Below, piece after piece: positions 1-10,674 of a stretch of DNA of 64,000 nucleotides. The stretch is from an uncultured beta proteobacterium (GTDB taxonomy: Bacteria > Pseudomonadota > Gammaproteobacteria > Burkholderiales > Burkholderiaceae_C). How positions within the stretch are numbered: the first letter of the stretch is position 1; each line of letters begins with the position of its first letter. A program made the translations under genes and the position numbers. Under the pieces are notes generated by a model. That model had not been told where the DNA came from and made no database searches. It saw only the letters and a program-made list of their open reading frames with translations. The stretch is taken from contig CAIKLM010000010.1 in the NCBI GenBank assembly GCA_903828235.1, positions 1-64,000 on the forward strand, in the 5' to 3' direction.

Positions 1-242
1 GGGTGGGCAGCCGATGCCTGCCTGGATGGCTTGGAACTGGGGCCTGGGCCGTTGCCTTGTCTGGATTCGGCCCGCCCTGGCGGCTCGCCTCGCGCTCGTT
101 GGGCCTTGATCTCGGGGTTGACCCCGGGTTTTCCGCCATCCAGTCCGCACGCGGGCGCTGCGCCACCGGCCACTGGCGCCAGGCTGCGCAGCCCTTTGTG
201 ATGTGTGCGGTGTCCGGGACGGTCGACGCGGCTCAGGCGGCT

Positions 243-1302
243 TCAGTCTTGCCGCGCCTCGCGCGCTCGGCCTCTGGGCGGCGGCTGCGGATCCAGTCCC
301 AGGTGGGTCAGGATCTTCTCGATCACCGGTCGCTCCAGGATGGCCGCGATGATCTTGAGCTCCCCGGCGCCGCAGTTGGGGCAGTGCTGCATGTCGATGT
401 CGAACACGCGCTTGAGTAGCCGCGCCCAACCAATTCGGTGCGGTCGGTCCGGCTTAGCCTCGTTCTGGACCACGCATTCGCTGGCGGCAACGGCTGCGGT
501 GGCCTGTTCCTCCACCTCGGGCCCTTGCGGCACCACCAGAGACCGCAGCTTGGCGTTGGGCGCCAGCACGCCGTGGAACCTGATGAGATGCAGACGCGGC
601 CGGGGAACCAGCGCCGCCAGCCGCTGCATGAACTCCAGCGGGCTCAAGACCAGATGCGTCGTGCCGTCGCGCCAAGGCGTCTTGAGCTTGAGCTCCACCT
701 GCCCCGCGGCGTTGAGCTGGACTCGGCGAATAGCACTTTCAGACGCCCCTGGCAGCCCCCACGCGTTGCTGCCTGCAGCCGACCAGCCTCGCACCGATGC
801 GCCGCAGGCCACCATCGGCCCTGGATCGGCTGGCCAACCCGGCCCGACAGCGCGCGATGACGCCTGCGTCGTACGTCCTCACTTGCGCGGCCAGCAGCAC
901 GCGCAGCGGGATCGGCAGCGAGAGCACCCATTGCCGTACCGGAACGCGCGGGATGACGTGATCGACCAGATGCGCCGCTGTCCCAGACATCCGCCGCGCA
1001 CCGCACGACGGGCAGAACCCGCGGCGCTTGCAGCTGAAGGCCAGCAGCTTGTCGTGGCCGCACTCGCCGCAGCGTAACCTCAGGAAGCCATGCGCAAGGA
1101 TGCCGCAATCGAGGAAGGCGTCGAACTCGTCCTTGATGAACCGTGGCAGTTCCGATCCGGTACTGGCTTCGGTGTGCGCGATGAAGCTGGCCGCGTGCTG
1201 CTGCACCAGGCGGTATAGCGTGGTCTGCTCAGGGCGGTGGCGTTCGTAGTGGACCGGGGCGCCATCGGGAGCCCGCTGGGGCTGCTGCGCCGTGGCTCGC
1301 AC
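243..1302 (-). pseudogene. Decayed IS91-family transposase (N-terminal zinc-binding part and C-terminal part in different frames, catalytic middle missing)
   Basis: ORF 739-1302(-) has CGECGHDKLLAFSCKRRGFCPSCGARRM; ORF 243-815(-) has the IS91 C-terminal signature PLEFMQRLAALVPRPRLHLIRFHGVLAPNAKLR. The middle of the protein is absent. Confidence 0.85.
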
Positions 1303-1622
1303 GATGGGCTCCCGGTGTGGTGAGCCCGCACGGTCTCAAGCCGTGCGCCGTGCCTCAATCGCCTTGATGGCTGCCAGCCGACGTGCGCACGCCGTCGCGG
1401 GGCCCACTGCGGGTGACTGCGAAGTTGCCCGACCGGCCGCTTCATGGCGGCGAGATCGGGGCGGCTTATGTCTCTCCAGGGTCGAAGGCAGCCCGCCGCC
1501 TCCGGCGCAAGCAGTCATCGAAGGTCTGACGTGAGCGGCCACTGCCACTCGGCCACGTTGATCATGGTCAATGGCCCCGGCCGACGGCGCTGCACACTGT
1601 GGGCAGACATCGGAGGTCAACC

Positions 1623-2195
1623 ATGGTCGCCACGCGGCAAATGAAGAGGTGGGCGGTGGGTCTGGCAGGCGCGCTGGCCGGGATGGCCGTTCAGGCGCAG
1701 ACCGGGCCGATCAACATCGACGCCACGCTGAATCACTGGAATGGGTCTTATGTCGGGCAGGTTACGCGTGAGCTGCCTGCTGGCGACTACCTGCTCCACT
1801 TCAAGGGCTTGGCCGACAACCCGCCGGGGGCTCCGTCCTACCTCTACGACGCCTGGTCGTGCTGCCAGGGTGGTGGCTGGCTGAACCAGTTCTTCGTGCA
1901 GACCTCCGCCGGTACGACCTTCGTGGGCACCTTGGACAACGGCAACTGGAAGGTGTTCGGCGACGCCGCTTCTGCGCTGGCAGAGGCCAAGGCGACGCTC
2001 TCGCCGTACACGCTGCGCTTGACACAACCCGAGACGGTGAGGTTCGGCGTGGCCGACGCGCCGGGCATGTATGGCGACAACGGCGGGGGCATCTCCTTGC
2101 TCATCATCGGCGCCATCCCCGAGCCATCCATATACGCCTTGTGGTTGCTGGGTCTGGGGGGCTTGGTCGTCTCACGGTACGCGCAACGCCGTTGA
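1623..2195 (+). CDS. PEP-CTERM sorting domain protein
   Basis: Signal peptide, then C-terminal IPEPSIYALWLLGLGGLVVSRYAQRR. Start chosen at ATG 1623 inside the longer ORF 1599-2195. Confidence 0.85.
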   Translation: MVATRQMKRWAVGLAGALAGMAVQAQTGPINIDATLNHWNGSYVGQVTRELPAGDYLLHFKGLADNPPGAPSYLYDAWSCCQGGGWLNQFFVQTSAGTTFVGTLDNGNWKVFGDAASALAEAKATLSPYTLRLTQPETVRFGVADAPGMYGDNGGGISLLIIGAIPEPSIYALWLLGLGGLVVSRYAQRR

Positions 2196-2349
2196 GCGTC
2201 AGCGCCGCTGCGGCCGGGCGGCGAGCCCGTGCGAGCCTGCCGGCAAGCACCTGACGAACCCGGGGCCCGCTCGACGCACGTCGGACTTGATCCTGCTCAG
2301 TCCGGCCGCGCCCGCCACGCCTAGGATCAAGCGGCTTCGGAGGTCCGCG

Positions 2350-3003
2350 ATGAACACCCTCACCAAGCTCGCGCTCGGGCTGATCGGCCAGAACCGGCCG
2401 CGGCCTGCGGCCGGCGACGGCCGCGACTCGATGCCCTTGCCGCCGCCCCGCGTGGACGGCGGCTTGCCGCTGATGCAGGCGCTGGCGCGCCGGCAGTCGG
2501 CGCGCGCCTTCTCGCCCGAGCCGCTCGACGAGGCGATGCTGGCCGACGTGCTGTGGGCCGCGGCCGGCGTGAACCGCCCCGCCCTCGGCGGCCGCACGGC
2601 CCCGAGCGCCATGAACGCGCAGGAGGTGGCGCTCTACGCCGCGATGCCGCAGGGCCTGTACCGCTACGAGCCCGAGGGGCACCGGCTGCAGCGCGTGCTG
2701 GGCAGCGACGTGCGCAGCCTGACCGGCTACCAGGACTTCGTCGACGACGCGGCGCTGGACCTGATCTACGTGGCCGAGCACGGCCGCATGGGCCTGGTAC
2801 CGGCGTCCCAGCGCAGCGCCTACGCCCACGCGGCGGCCGGCGCGATGGCGCAGAACGTCTACCTCGCCTGCGCCAGCGCCGGCCTGGCCACCGTGCTGCG
2901 CGCCTGGCTCGACCGCGACGCCTTGTCGCGCGCCATGCACCTGGCCAACGACGAGCAGCTGCTGCTGGCGCAGACGGTGGGCCGGCCCAAGCCGCCCGGC
3001 TGA
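2350..3003 (+). CDS. Nitroreductase / SagB-type oxidoreductase family protein
   Basis: RRQSARAFSPEPLDEAMLADVLWAAAGVNRP and AHAAAGAMAQNVYLACASAGLATV are typical of the nitroreductase fold. Confidence 0.75.
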   Translation: MNTLTKLALGLIGQNRPRPAAGDGRDSMPLPPPRVDGGLPLMQALARRQSARAFSPEPLDEAMLADVLWAAAGVNRPALGGRTAPSAMNAQEVALYAAMPQGLYRYEPEGHRLQRVLGSDVRSLTGYQDFVDDAALDLIYVAEHGRMGLVPASQRSAYAHAAAGAMAQNVYLACASAGLATVLRAWLDRDALSRAMHLANDEQLLLAQTVGRPKPPG

Positions 3004-3041
3004 CCTGCGGCCGACCCCCAGCCTCGGGGGAAGGCAGCCGC

Positions 3042-3069
3042 TTGACATGATGCGCGGGCCCGGTAACAC
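3042..3069 (+). promoter_or_regulatory. Candidate sigma-70 promoter TTGACA-N16-TAACAC
   Basis: Perfect -35 at 3042-3047; weak -10 at 3064-3069, inside the palindrome GGTAACACTGTTACC. Confidence 0.45.
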
Positions 3070-3076
3070 TGTTACC
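3062..3076. promoter_or_regulatory. Palindromic operator GGTAACA-C-TGTTACC
   Basis: Perfect 7-bp arms ending one base before the ATG of the TetR-type gene. Confidence 0.7.
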
Positions 3077-3077
3077 C

Positions 3078-3740
3078 ATGACTCCCGCACAGGCCCCGTT
3101 CGACTACCAGCACGCCCGCGCCGAAGGCGACGCCGTGGCCCGCCGCGGCTTGCTCGAGCTGGCCGCGCAACTGCTGGCCGAGGAAGGACCGCAGGCGCTG
3201 ACGCTGCGCACGCTGGCGCAGCGGGCCAACTGCTCCACCAAGGTCGTCTACACGCTGTTCGGCGGCAAGAACGGCCTGAGCGAGGGCCTCAAGGTGGAAG
3301 GCTTCGCGCGGCTGCGCTTCGCCGTCGAGCGCGAGCGGCGCCGCCACCGCGACCCGGTGCGCGCGCTGCTGCCGGTGATGCTGACCTACCGCAGCTTCGC
3401 GCTGGGCCAGCGCTCGCTGTTCGGCGTGATGTTCGGCAACGCGCTGCCCGAGCACGTGCCCACCGACTACTCGCGGGCGCAGGCGCGGCTGGCCCTGGGC
3501 GCGGTGGAGTCCGTGGTGGCCGAGGCGCGCACCGCGCTCGGCCAGGGCCTGCACGACGTCCTGGAGGCCGCGGTGCGGCTGTGGGCCGCGGTGCACGGGC
3601 CGGTCACGCTCGAACTTGAGGGCATTCCGCCCTTCAGCGACGACGGCGAACGCCTGGCCCGCCTCGCGGTGATCGACGTGCTGGTCGGCCTGCGCCTGAT
3701 GCCACCCCCTTTCCCCACCCACCCGGAGACTCACCCGTGA
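3078..3740 (+). CDS. TetR/AcrR family transcriptional regulator
   Basis: N-terminal HTH: RRGLLELAAQLLAEEGPQALTLRTLAQRANCSTKVVYTLFGGKNGL. Confidence 0.88.
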   Translation: MTPAQAPFDYQHARAEGDAVARRGLLELAAQLLAEEGPQALTLRTLAQRANCSTKVVYTLFGGKNGLSEGLKVEGFARLRFAVERERRRHRDPVRALLPVMLTYRSFALGQRSLFGVMFGNALPEHVPTDYSRAQARLALGAVESVVAEARTALGQGLHDVLEAAVRLWAAVHGPVTLELEGIPPFSDDGERLARLAVIDVLVGLRLMPPPFPTHPETHP

Positions 3741-4216
3741 ACCTTCGAGATCACGCCGCTGCGGCAACGTCGGCCGCTGCCATCCCCCTGGGCCTGTGCC
3801 TCGCGCTGGCACTGGCCGCCGCCACCCCGGCGCAGGCGCGCGACGATGGCGCCTCGTCGTTGCGCCTGGAGGTGTCGGCCTTCCGCAACGCCAAGGGCAC
3901 GCTGAACTGCCGCCTGTTCACCGAAGCGTCGGGCTTCCCCGACGGCGAGGGCACGCGCACGGTGCGCGCCACCATCGCCGGCACGCAGGCCACCTGCGTG
4001 TTCGACGAGCTGCCGCCCGGCGCCTACGCCGTGGCCGTGGTGCACGACGAGAACGGCAACGGCCGCCTCGACAAGAACTTCCTGGGCATCCCCACCGAGG
4101 GCTACGGCGTCTCGAACAACCGCACCTACGCGGCGTCGAGCCCGAAGTGGGACGAGTCGCGCTTCACCGTCGCGGCGCGCGAGCCGGCGGTGCTGCGCGT
4201 GAACCTGCGCTACTGA
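3737..4216 (+). CDS. DUF2141 domain-containing secreted protein
   Basis: Signal peptide; LRLEVSAFRNAKGTLNCRLF...YAVAVVHDENGNGRLDKNFLGIPTEGYGVSNN. GTG start overlaps the upstream stop. Confidence 0.85.
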   Translation: MNLRDHAAAATSAAAIPLGLCLALALAAATPAQARDDGASSLRLEVSAFRNAKGTLNCRLFTEASGFPDGEGTRTVRATIAGTQATCVFDELPPGAYAVAVVHDENGNGRLDKNFLGIPTEGYGVSNNRTYAASSPKWDESRFTVAAREPAVLRVNLRY

Positions 4217-4328
4217 CGCCAGCCCGCGCCGTGGCCGTCGCAGGGGCTTGCAGGAGCCCGTTTTTCGCCCCTGCCGGCAACGGTGTTTCTGTACCGCAAC
4301 GACGTTTTCGCCCTTGGAGAATCCGACC

Positions 4329-5144
4329 ATGAGCCCTCCCACCACGACCCTGATCACCGGCGGCAGCGGCGGCATCGGCCTGCAGATGGCACGGCTGCTG
4401 GCCGCGCGCGGCCAGCGCCTGGTGCTGGTCAGCCGCGACGCCGGCCGGCTGCAGGCCGCCGCCGACGAACTGCAGCGCGCGCACGGCGCCGAGGTGCACG
4501 TGCACGCCATCGACCTGGCCGAGCCCGGCGCGGGGCAGCGCCTGTTCGAGCACACGCAGCGCCAGGGGCTGCGCATCGACGCGCTGGTGAACAACGCCGG
4601 CTTCGGCATCGTCGACGAGCACGTGGCCATCGACGCGGCGCAGCTGCAGCGCATGCTGCAGCTCGACGTGGTGGCCGTGGCGGAGCTGTGCCACCGCTAT
4701 GGCGGCGCGATGAAGCAGCGGCGGGCCGGCCGCATCCTCAACGTCGCCTCGACGGCGGCGTTCCAGCCCACGCCGTACTTCGCCGCCTATGGCGCCGCCA
4801 AGGCCTTCGTGCTCAACTTCTCCGAGGCGCTGGCCAAGGAGATGGAGGACCACGGCGTGAGCGTCGGCTGCCTGGCGCCCGGGCCCACCGACACGGCGTT
4901 CTTCGACGGCGTCGACCCGCGGCGCATTGCCGGCGGCCACCACTTCGGCAAGGCCGGCCGCGCCGACCCGCGCGACGTGGCCGCCGCCGGCGTGGAGCTG
5001 CTGCTCGGCGGCGGGCTCACCCGCGTGGTGGGGCTGACGAACCGCGTCATGGTGCTGGGCAACCGCTTCGTGCCGCGGGCCATGGTGGCGGCGGTGTCCA
5101 AGCGGCTGCTGCGGCCGCTGGACCTGCGCGCCGCGGCGCGCTGA
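4329..5144 (+). CDS. Short-chain dehydrogenase/reductase
   Basis: TGGSGGIG cofactor motif, NNAG, and YGAAKAF active-site motif. Confidence 0.9.
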   Translation: MSPPTTTLITGGSGGIGLQMARLLAARGQRLVLVSRDAGRLQAAADELQRAHGAEVHVHAIDLAEPGAGQRLFEHTQRQGLRIDALVNNAGFGIVDEHVAIDAAQLQRMLQLDVVAVAELCHRYGGAMKQRRAGRILNVASTAAFQPTPYFAAYGAAKAFVLNFSEALAKEMEDHGVSVGCLAPGPTDTAFFDGVDPRRIAGGHHFGKAGRADPRDVAAAGVELLLGGGLTRVVGLTNRVMVLGNRFVPRAMVAAVSKRLLRPLDLRAAAR

Positions 5145-5180
5145 ACCCGATCCCACCCCCAACCCGACCCGGAGGACTCC

Positions 5181-5393
5181 ATGCAGCTCCCGCACAAGCT
5201 CCTGCGCAACCTGCACCTGGCGGCGTCGCCGTTCATCGGTGCCTTTGTCTACTCCGGCGCGCTGCGCGCCAACGAGACCTTCCTGGCCATCGTGCAATGG
5301 GGCGTGTTCCCGCTGGTGGCCGCCGCCGGCCTGGCGATGTGGCTGGGCCCGCGCCTGGCGCGCCGCGGCCGCGCCGGCGGAGCGAGGGGTTGA
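5181..5393 (+). CDS. Small membrane protein, unknown function
   Basis: 70-aa ORF with hydrophobic segments, coupled by overlap to the next gene. Confidence 0.6.
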   Translation: MQLPHKLLRNLHLAASPFIGAFVYSGALRANETFLAIVQWGVFPLVAAAGLAMWLGPRLARRGRAGGARG

Positions 5394-6523
5394 GCCGCCG
5401 GCCGGACGGCACGTCGGCGGGCGAGGCCACGTCCGCCGCACGCGGCGGTGCGCTGCTGCGCACGCTGGCGCTGGCGGCCACGCTGGCCGGCTGCGCGACG
5501 GTCAACCCCTACCACGACCCCGCACGGCCGCACCACCGCCCCGACGGCTTCAACAACCTGCACGTCGACAACCACCGGGCCGACGCGCCGAGCTTCTGGC
5601 GCTGGCAGTGGGAGCGGCTGTTCGGCGAGCGGGCCGCCGACGAGCTGCACCGCGTGCGCCGCGTGCCGCTGGACGCGCCGCTGCTGCACGCCAACCGTGG
5701 CGACGTCACCGTCACCTGGATCGGCCACTCGACGGTGCTGTGGCAGATCGGCGGCCTGAACATCCTCACCGACCCGCACTTCGGCGAACGCGCCTCGCCG
5801 GCGGCCTTCGCGGGGCCGCGGCGCCTGACGCCCCTGCCCGCGACGCTGGCTGCGCTGCCGCGCATCGACGTGGTGCTGCTGAGCCACAACCACTACGACC
5901 ACCTCGACCGCGGCACCGTGCACGCGCTGGCGGCGCAGCCCGGCGGGCCGCCGCTGTTCGTGGTGCCGCTGGGCGTGGACCTGTGGATGCGCGACGAGGG
6001 CATCCCGAACGTGCGCCGCATGGACTGGTGGGACCGCATCGCGCTGCCCGGTCCGGCCGGCGAGGTGGTGGTGCACTTCGTGCCGGTGCAGCACTGGTCG
6101 AGCCGCACGCCCTGGGACCGCCACGCCACGCTGTGGGGCGGCTACGTCGTCGAGGGCGCGGCGGGCGCTCGGCCCTACCGCATGCTCTTCGCCGGCGACA
6201 CCGGCTATTCGCCCGACTTCAAGCTGCTGGGCGAGCGCTTCGGCGGCTTCGACTTCTCGCTGATCCCGGTGGGCTGCTACGAGCCGCGCTGGTTCCACGC
6301 CGGCATGCACGTCAACGAGGACGAGGCCGTTCGCATCCACCTCGACGTGCGCAGCCGGCTGTCGCTGGGCATCCACTGGGGCACCTTCCGGCTGTGCGAC
6401 GAGCCCGTCCATGCGCCGCTGGACGAGCTGCCCCGCGCCCGCGCGCGCCACGGCGTGCCCGACGAGGCCTTCGTGCTGTTCGGCCTGGGCCAGACCCGCG
6501 TGCTCGCGGCGGCTGCGCGGTGA
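5390..6523 (+). CDS. MBL-fold metallohydrolase, NAPE-PLD/UlaG-like
   Basis: SHNHYDHLD, TDPHFGERASP, AGDTGYSPDF. TTG start at 5390 overlaps the upstream TGA. Confidence 0.85.
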   Translation: MSRRPDGTSAGEATSAARGGALLRTLALAATLAGCATVNPYHDPARPHHRPDGFNNLHVDNHRADAPSFWRWQWERLFGERAADELHRVRRVPLDAPLLHANRGDVTVTWIGHSTVLWQIGGLNILTDPHFGERASPAAFAGPRRLTPLPATLAALPRIDVVLLSHNHYDHLDRGTVHALAAQPGGPPLFVVPLGVDLWMRDEGIPNVRRMDWWDRIALPGPAGEVVVHFVPVQHWSSRTPWDRHATLWGGYVVEGAAGARPYRMLFAGDTGYSPDFKLLGERFGGFDFSLIPVGCYEPRWFHAGMHVNEDEAVRIHLDVRSRLSLGIHWGTFRLCDEPVHAPLDELPRARARHGVPDEAFVLFGLGQTRVLAAAAR

Positions 6524-6939
6524 GCGCCGCGGCGAGTGCAGCGATGAAGGGCGCGGCCGCCGCGCTGGCGGCGCTGGCGCTGGCGGCGGCCCTGGGCGCA
6601 CCGCCGCCCGCGCGGGCCGCCCCGCCGCCGCACGAGCAGCAGCGCATCGAGCGGCTGCTGGACGCGCTCGCAGCCGACAGCCGCTCGCGCTTCGTGCGCA
6701 ACGGCACGGCCTACAGCGGGGCGGACGCGGCCCGCTTCCTGCGCGCCAAGCTGCGCGCCCAGGGCCAGGGCATCGCCAGCGCCGAGGCCTTCATCGAGCG
6801 CATCGCGAGCCGCTCCGGCACCACCGGCCAGCCCTACCGAGTGTGCACGCCCGGCAGCGAGTGCATGGATGCCGGCGCGCACCTGCGCGCGCTGCTGGCC
6901 GCGCTGCCGCCCGCGCGGCCCGGTCATCTGGCCCGCTGA
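6520..6939 (+). CDS. DUF5329-like secreted protein
   Basis: Signal peptide; FVRNGTAYSGADAARFLRAKLRAQG...CTPGSECMDAGAHLRALL. GTG start overlaps the upstream stop. Confidence 0.7.
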   Translation: MSAAASAAMKGAAAALAALALAAALGAPPPARAAPPPHEQQRIERLLDALAADSRSRFVRNGTAYSGADAARFLRAKLRAQGQGIASAEAFIERIASRSGTTGQPYRVCTPGSECMDAGAHLRALLAALPPARPGHLAR

Positions 6940-6946
6940 GCGGGCC
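6930..6946 (+). terminator. Stem-loop GGCCCGC-TGA-GCGGGCC with the stop codon in the loop
   Basis: Perfect 7-bp stem; no clear T-tract. Confidence 0.4.
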
Positions 6947-6990
6947 GTATTCCGGCGATCTGATCGCCCACGCCGCGCTAGCGTGGCCGC

Positions 6991-8073
6991 ATGACCTTGC
7001 CTTCCCCAGGAACCGATGGGCCCGCCTCCGCCCACGGCGCACCGCCGCGGCTGGCGCTGGTGGTCATCGCCAGGAACGAGGCGCGCGCCATCGAGCGCTG
7101 CCTGCTCAGCGCCCGGCCGTGGGTGGACGAGATGGTGGTCGTCGATACCGGCTCGACGGACGACACCGTGGCCCTGGCGCGCGCGTGCGGGGCGCGCGTC
7201 CACCACTTCACCTGGGTCGACGACTTCGCGGCCGCGCGCAATGCCGCGCTCGCCCACGCCGACGCGCGGTGGAACCTCGTCCTGGACGCCGACGAGTGGA
7301 TCGAGGGCGGGGCGGACTGCCTGTCGGGCGAACGCCTGGGAGACGCGCCCTTCATCGGCGTGGCCAGCATCCGCAGTTCGTTCCGGTCGGACGGCATCAC
7401 CACCAGCGCGACGAGCCCGATCTCCCGGCTCCTGCCGCGCGGCACGCGCTACAGCGGCCGCATCCACGAGCAACCGCAGTCGGACCTGCCGCGCCGCAAG
7501 ATACCGCTGCTGATCGGCCACGACGGCTACATGCCCGAACTGCTCGAGAACAAGCGCGAGCGCAACGCCAGGATGCTCGCCAGGGAACTGGCCGACGACC
7601 CCGGGAACGCGCACGTCCACTTCCACCTGGGCAAGGACCACGAGGTCTACGGGCGCTACGCGCAGGCCGCGCACCACTACCAGTGCGCCTGGGAGCGCTC
7701 CACACCGGCGGACGGCTTCCGCCACGGCCTGATCACGCGCCGGCTGCACTGCATGGGCCGGATCGGGCTGACGCAGCAGGCCATCGACCTCGCCGGCGCC
7801 GAGATGGAGCAGTGGCAGCACTCGCCGGACTTCTTCTTCGCCCTGGGCAACCTGGTGCTGGACCTCGCGGTCGCGCACCCGGAGCGCGGGCAGGCCGAGT
7901 TGCTGCCGCTGGCCCAGGCCTGCTGGGAGCGCTGCCTGGCCATCGGCGAGACGCCCTGGCTCCAGGACAGCGTCGCCGGGCGCGGCAGCTTCCTGGCCGC
8001 GCACAACCTCGCGGTCGTGCGCCGCGGCCTCGAAGGTGCGCTGGGCGCACCCATGCCCGCTGCGGCGTCGTGA
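6991..8073 (+). CDS. Family 2 glycosyltransferase with C-terminal helical/TPR-like region
   Basis: LALVVIARNEARAIERCLLSARPWVDEMVVVDTGSTDDTV...NLVLDADEW. Confidence 0.88.
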   Translation: MTLPSPGTDGPASAHGAPPRLALVVIARNEARAIERCLLSARPWVDEMVVVDTGSTDDTVALARACGARVHHFTWVDDFAAARNAALAHADARWNLVLDADEWIEGGADCLSGERLGDAPFIGVASIRSSFRSDGITTSATSPISRLLPRGTRYSGRIHEQPQSDLPRRKIPLLIGHDGYMPELLENKRERNARMLARELADDPGNAHVHFHLGKDHEVYGRYAQAAHHYQCAWERSTPADGFRHGLITRRLHCMGRIGLTQQAIDLAGAEMEQWQHSPDFFFALGNLVLDLAVAHPERGQAELLPLAQACWERCLAIGETPWLQDSVAGRGSFLAAHNLAVVRRGLEGALGAPMPAAAS

Positions 8074-8412
8074 CCGGCGCCGGCTTCGAATGCCGGCGCT
8101 CCACAGTGGCATCGACCGCCCCGCGCCGGGAGCGCCGGCGGGCGAATTCGTCGCGACGGTGGGCTGAAACGATTCCGCGAGCTCAGCAACGGGTCGCACC
8201 TGCCTGCCGAGCAGCCGGCGCTGGACGAACTGCGGCAGGAGATCGCGCGCACGCTGGCCGAGGCTGCCGGCCGGCACCCTCAGGCGGCGCCTGCGACGTG
8301 ACCTACGGCTGGCGCGTCCGGGCCTGATCGGCCCCGGCTCCGTCGAAGCCCCGGGTACGGGCCGTGCCCGGCTCGTCTACAGTCCCCGGCGTCGCGTTGG
8401 CCAGGAGTACCC

Positions 8413-10398
<1,986 letters not shown>

Positions 10399-10463
10399 CG
10401 CGAAGGCCCCGGTCCAACCGGTGCCGAACGGCGCCGCGCACCGCCGCCGCAGCCTTGCCGCGC

Positions 10464-10497
10464 TGACACCTGTCACGCGGGCGCGTGACAGGTGTCA
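10464..10497. promoter_or_regulatory. 34-bp inverted repeat, candidate upstream activator site
   Basis: TGACACCTGTCACGCG-GG-CGCGTGACAGGTGTCA; perfect 16-bp arms containing two TGACA-N2-TGTCA dyads with centres 22 bp apart. Confidence 0.8.
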
Positions 10498-10585
10498 CTC
10501 GAGCCCACAGACGATGTGACAGCCCTGCCGTGCGCGCCACGTGGCGCCGCGCGGCGCCGCCCGTGCGGGCCGCCCGCCCGCCACC

Positions 10586-10601
10586 GGGCACGGGCTTTGC
10601 A
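10586..10601 (+). promoter_or_regulatory. Candidate sigma-54 promoter GGGCACGGGCTTTGCA
   Basis: GG at 10587-10588 and GC at 10599-10600 separated by exactly 10 nt; GGCAC and TTTGC elements present. Confidence 0.75.
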
Positions 10602-10674
10602 GGATGCGTCGGCCGCCACCCAGGCGGCCGCGGCCCCGGCCCGGGTGACCGCGCCAACGAAGGAGACGTTTTCC

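Noticed and set aside
1321-1338. TGAGCCCGCACGGTCTCA as another copy of the palindromic box
   Set aside because: Spacing between half-sites differs and one arm is mismatched; adjacent to the decayed IS91 element, so it may belong to that.
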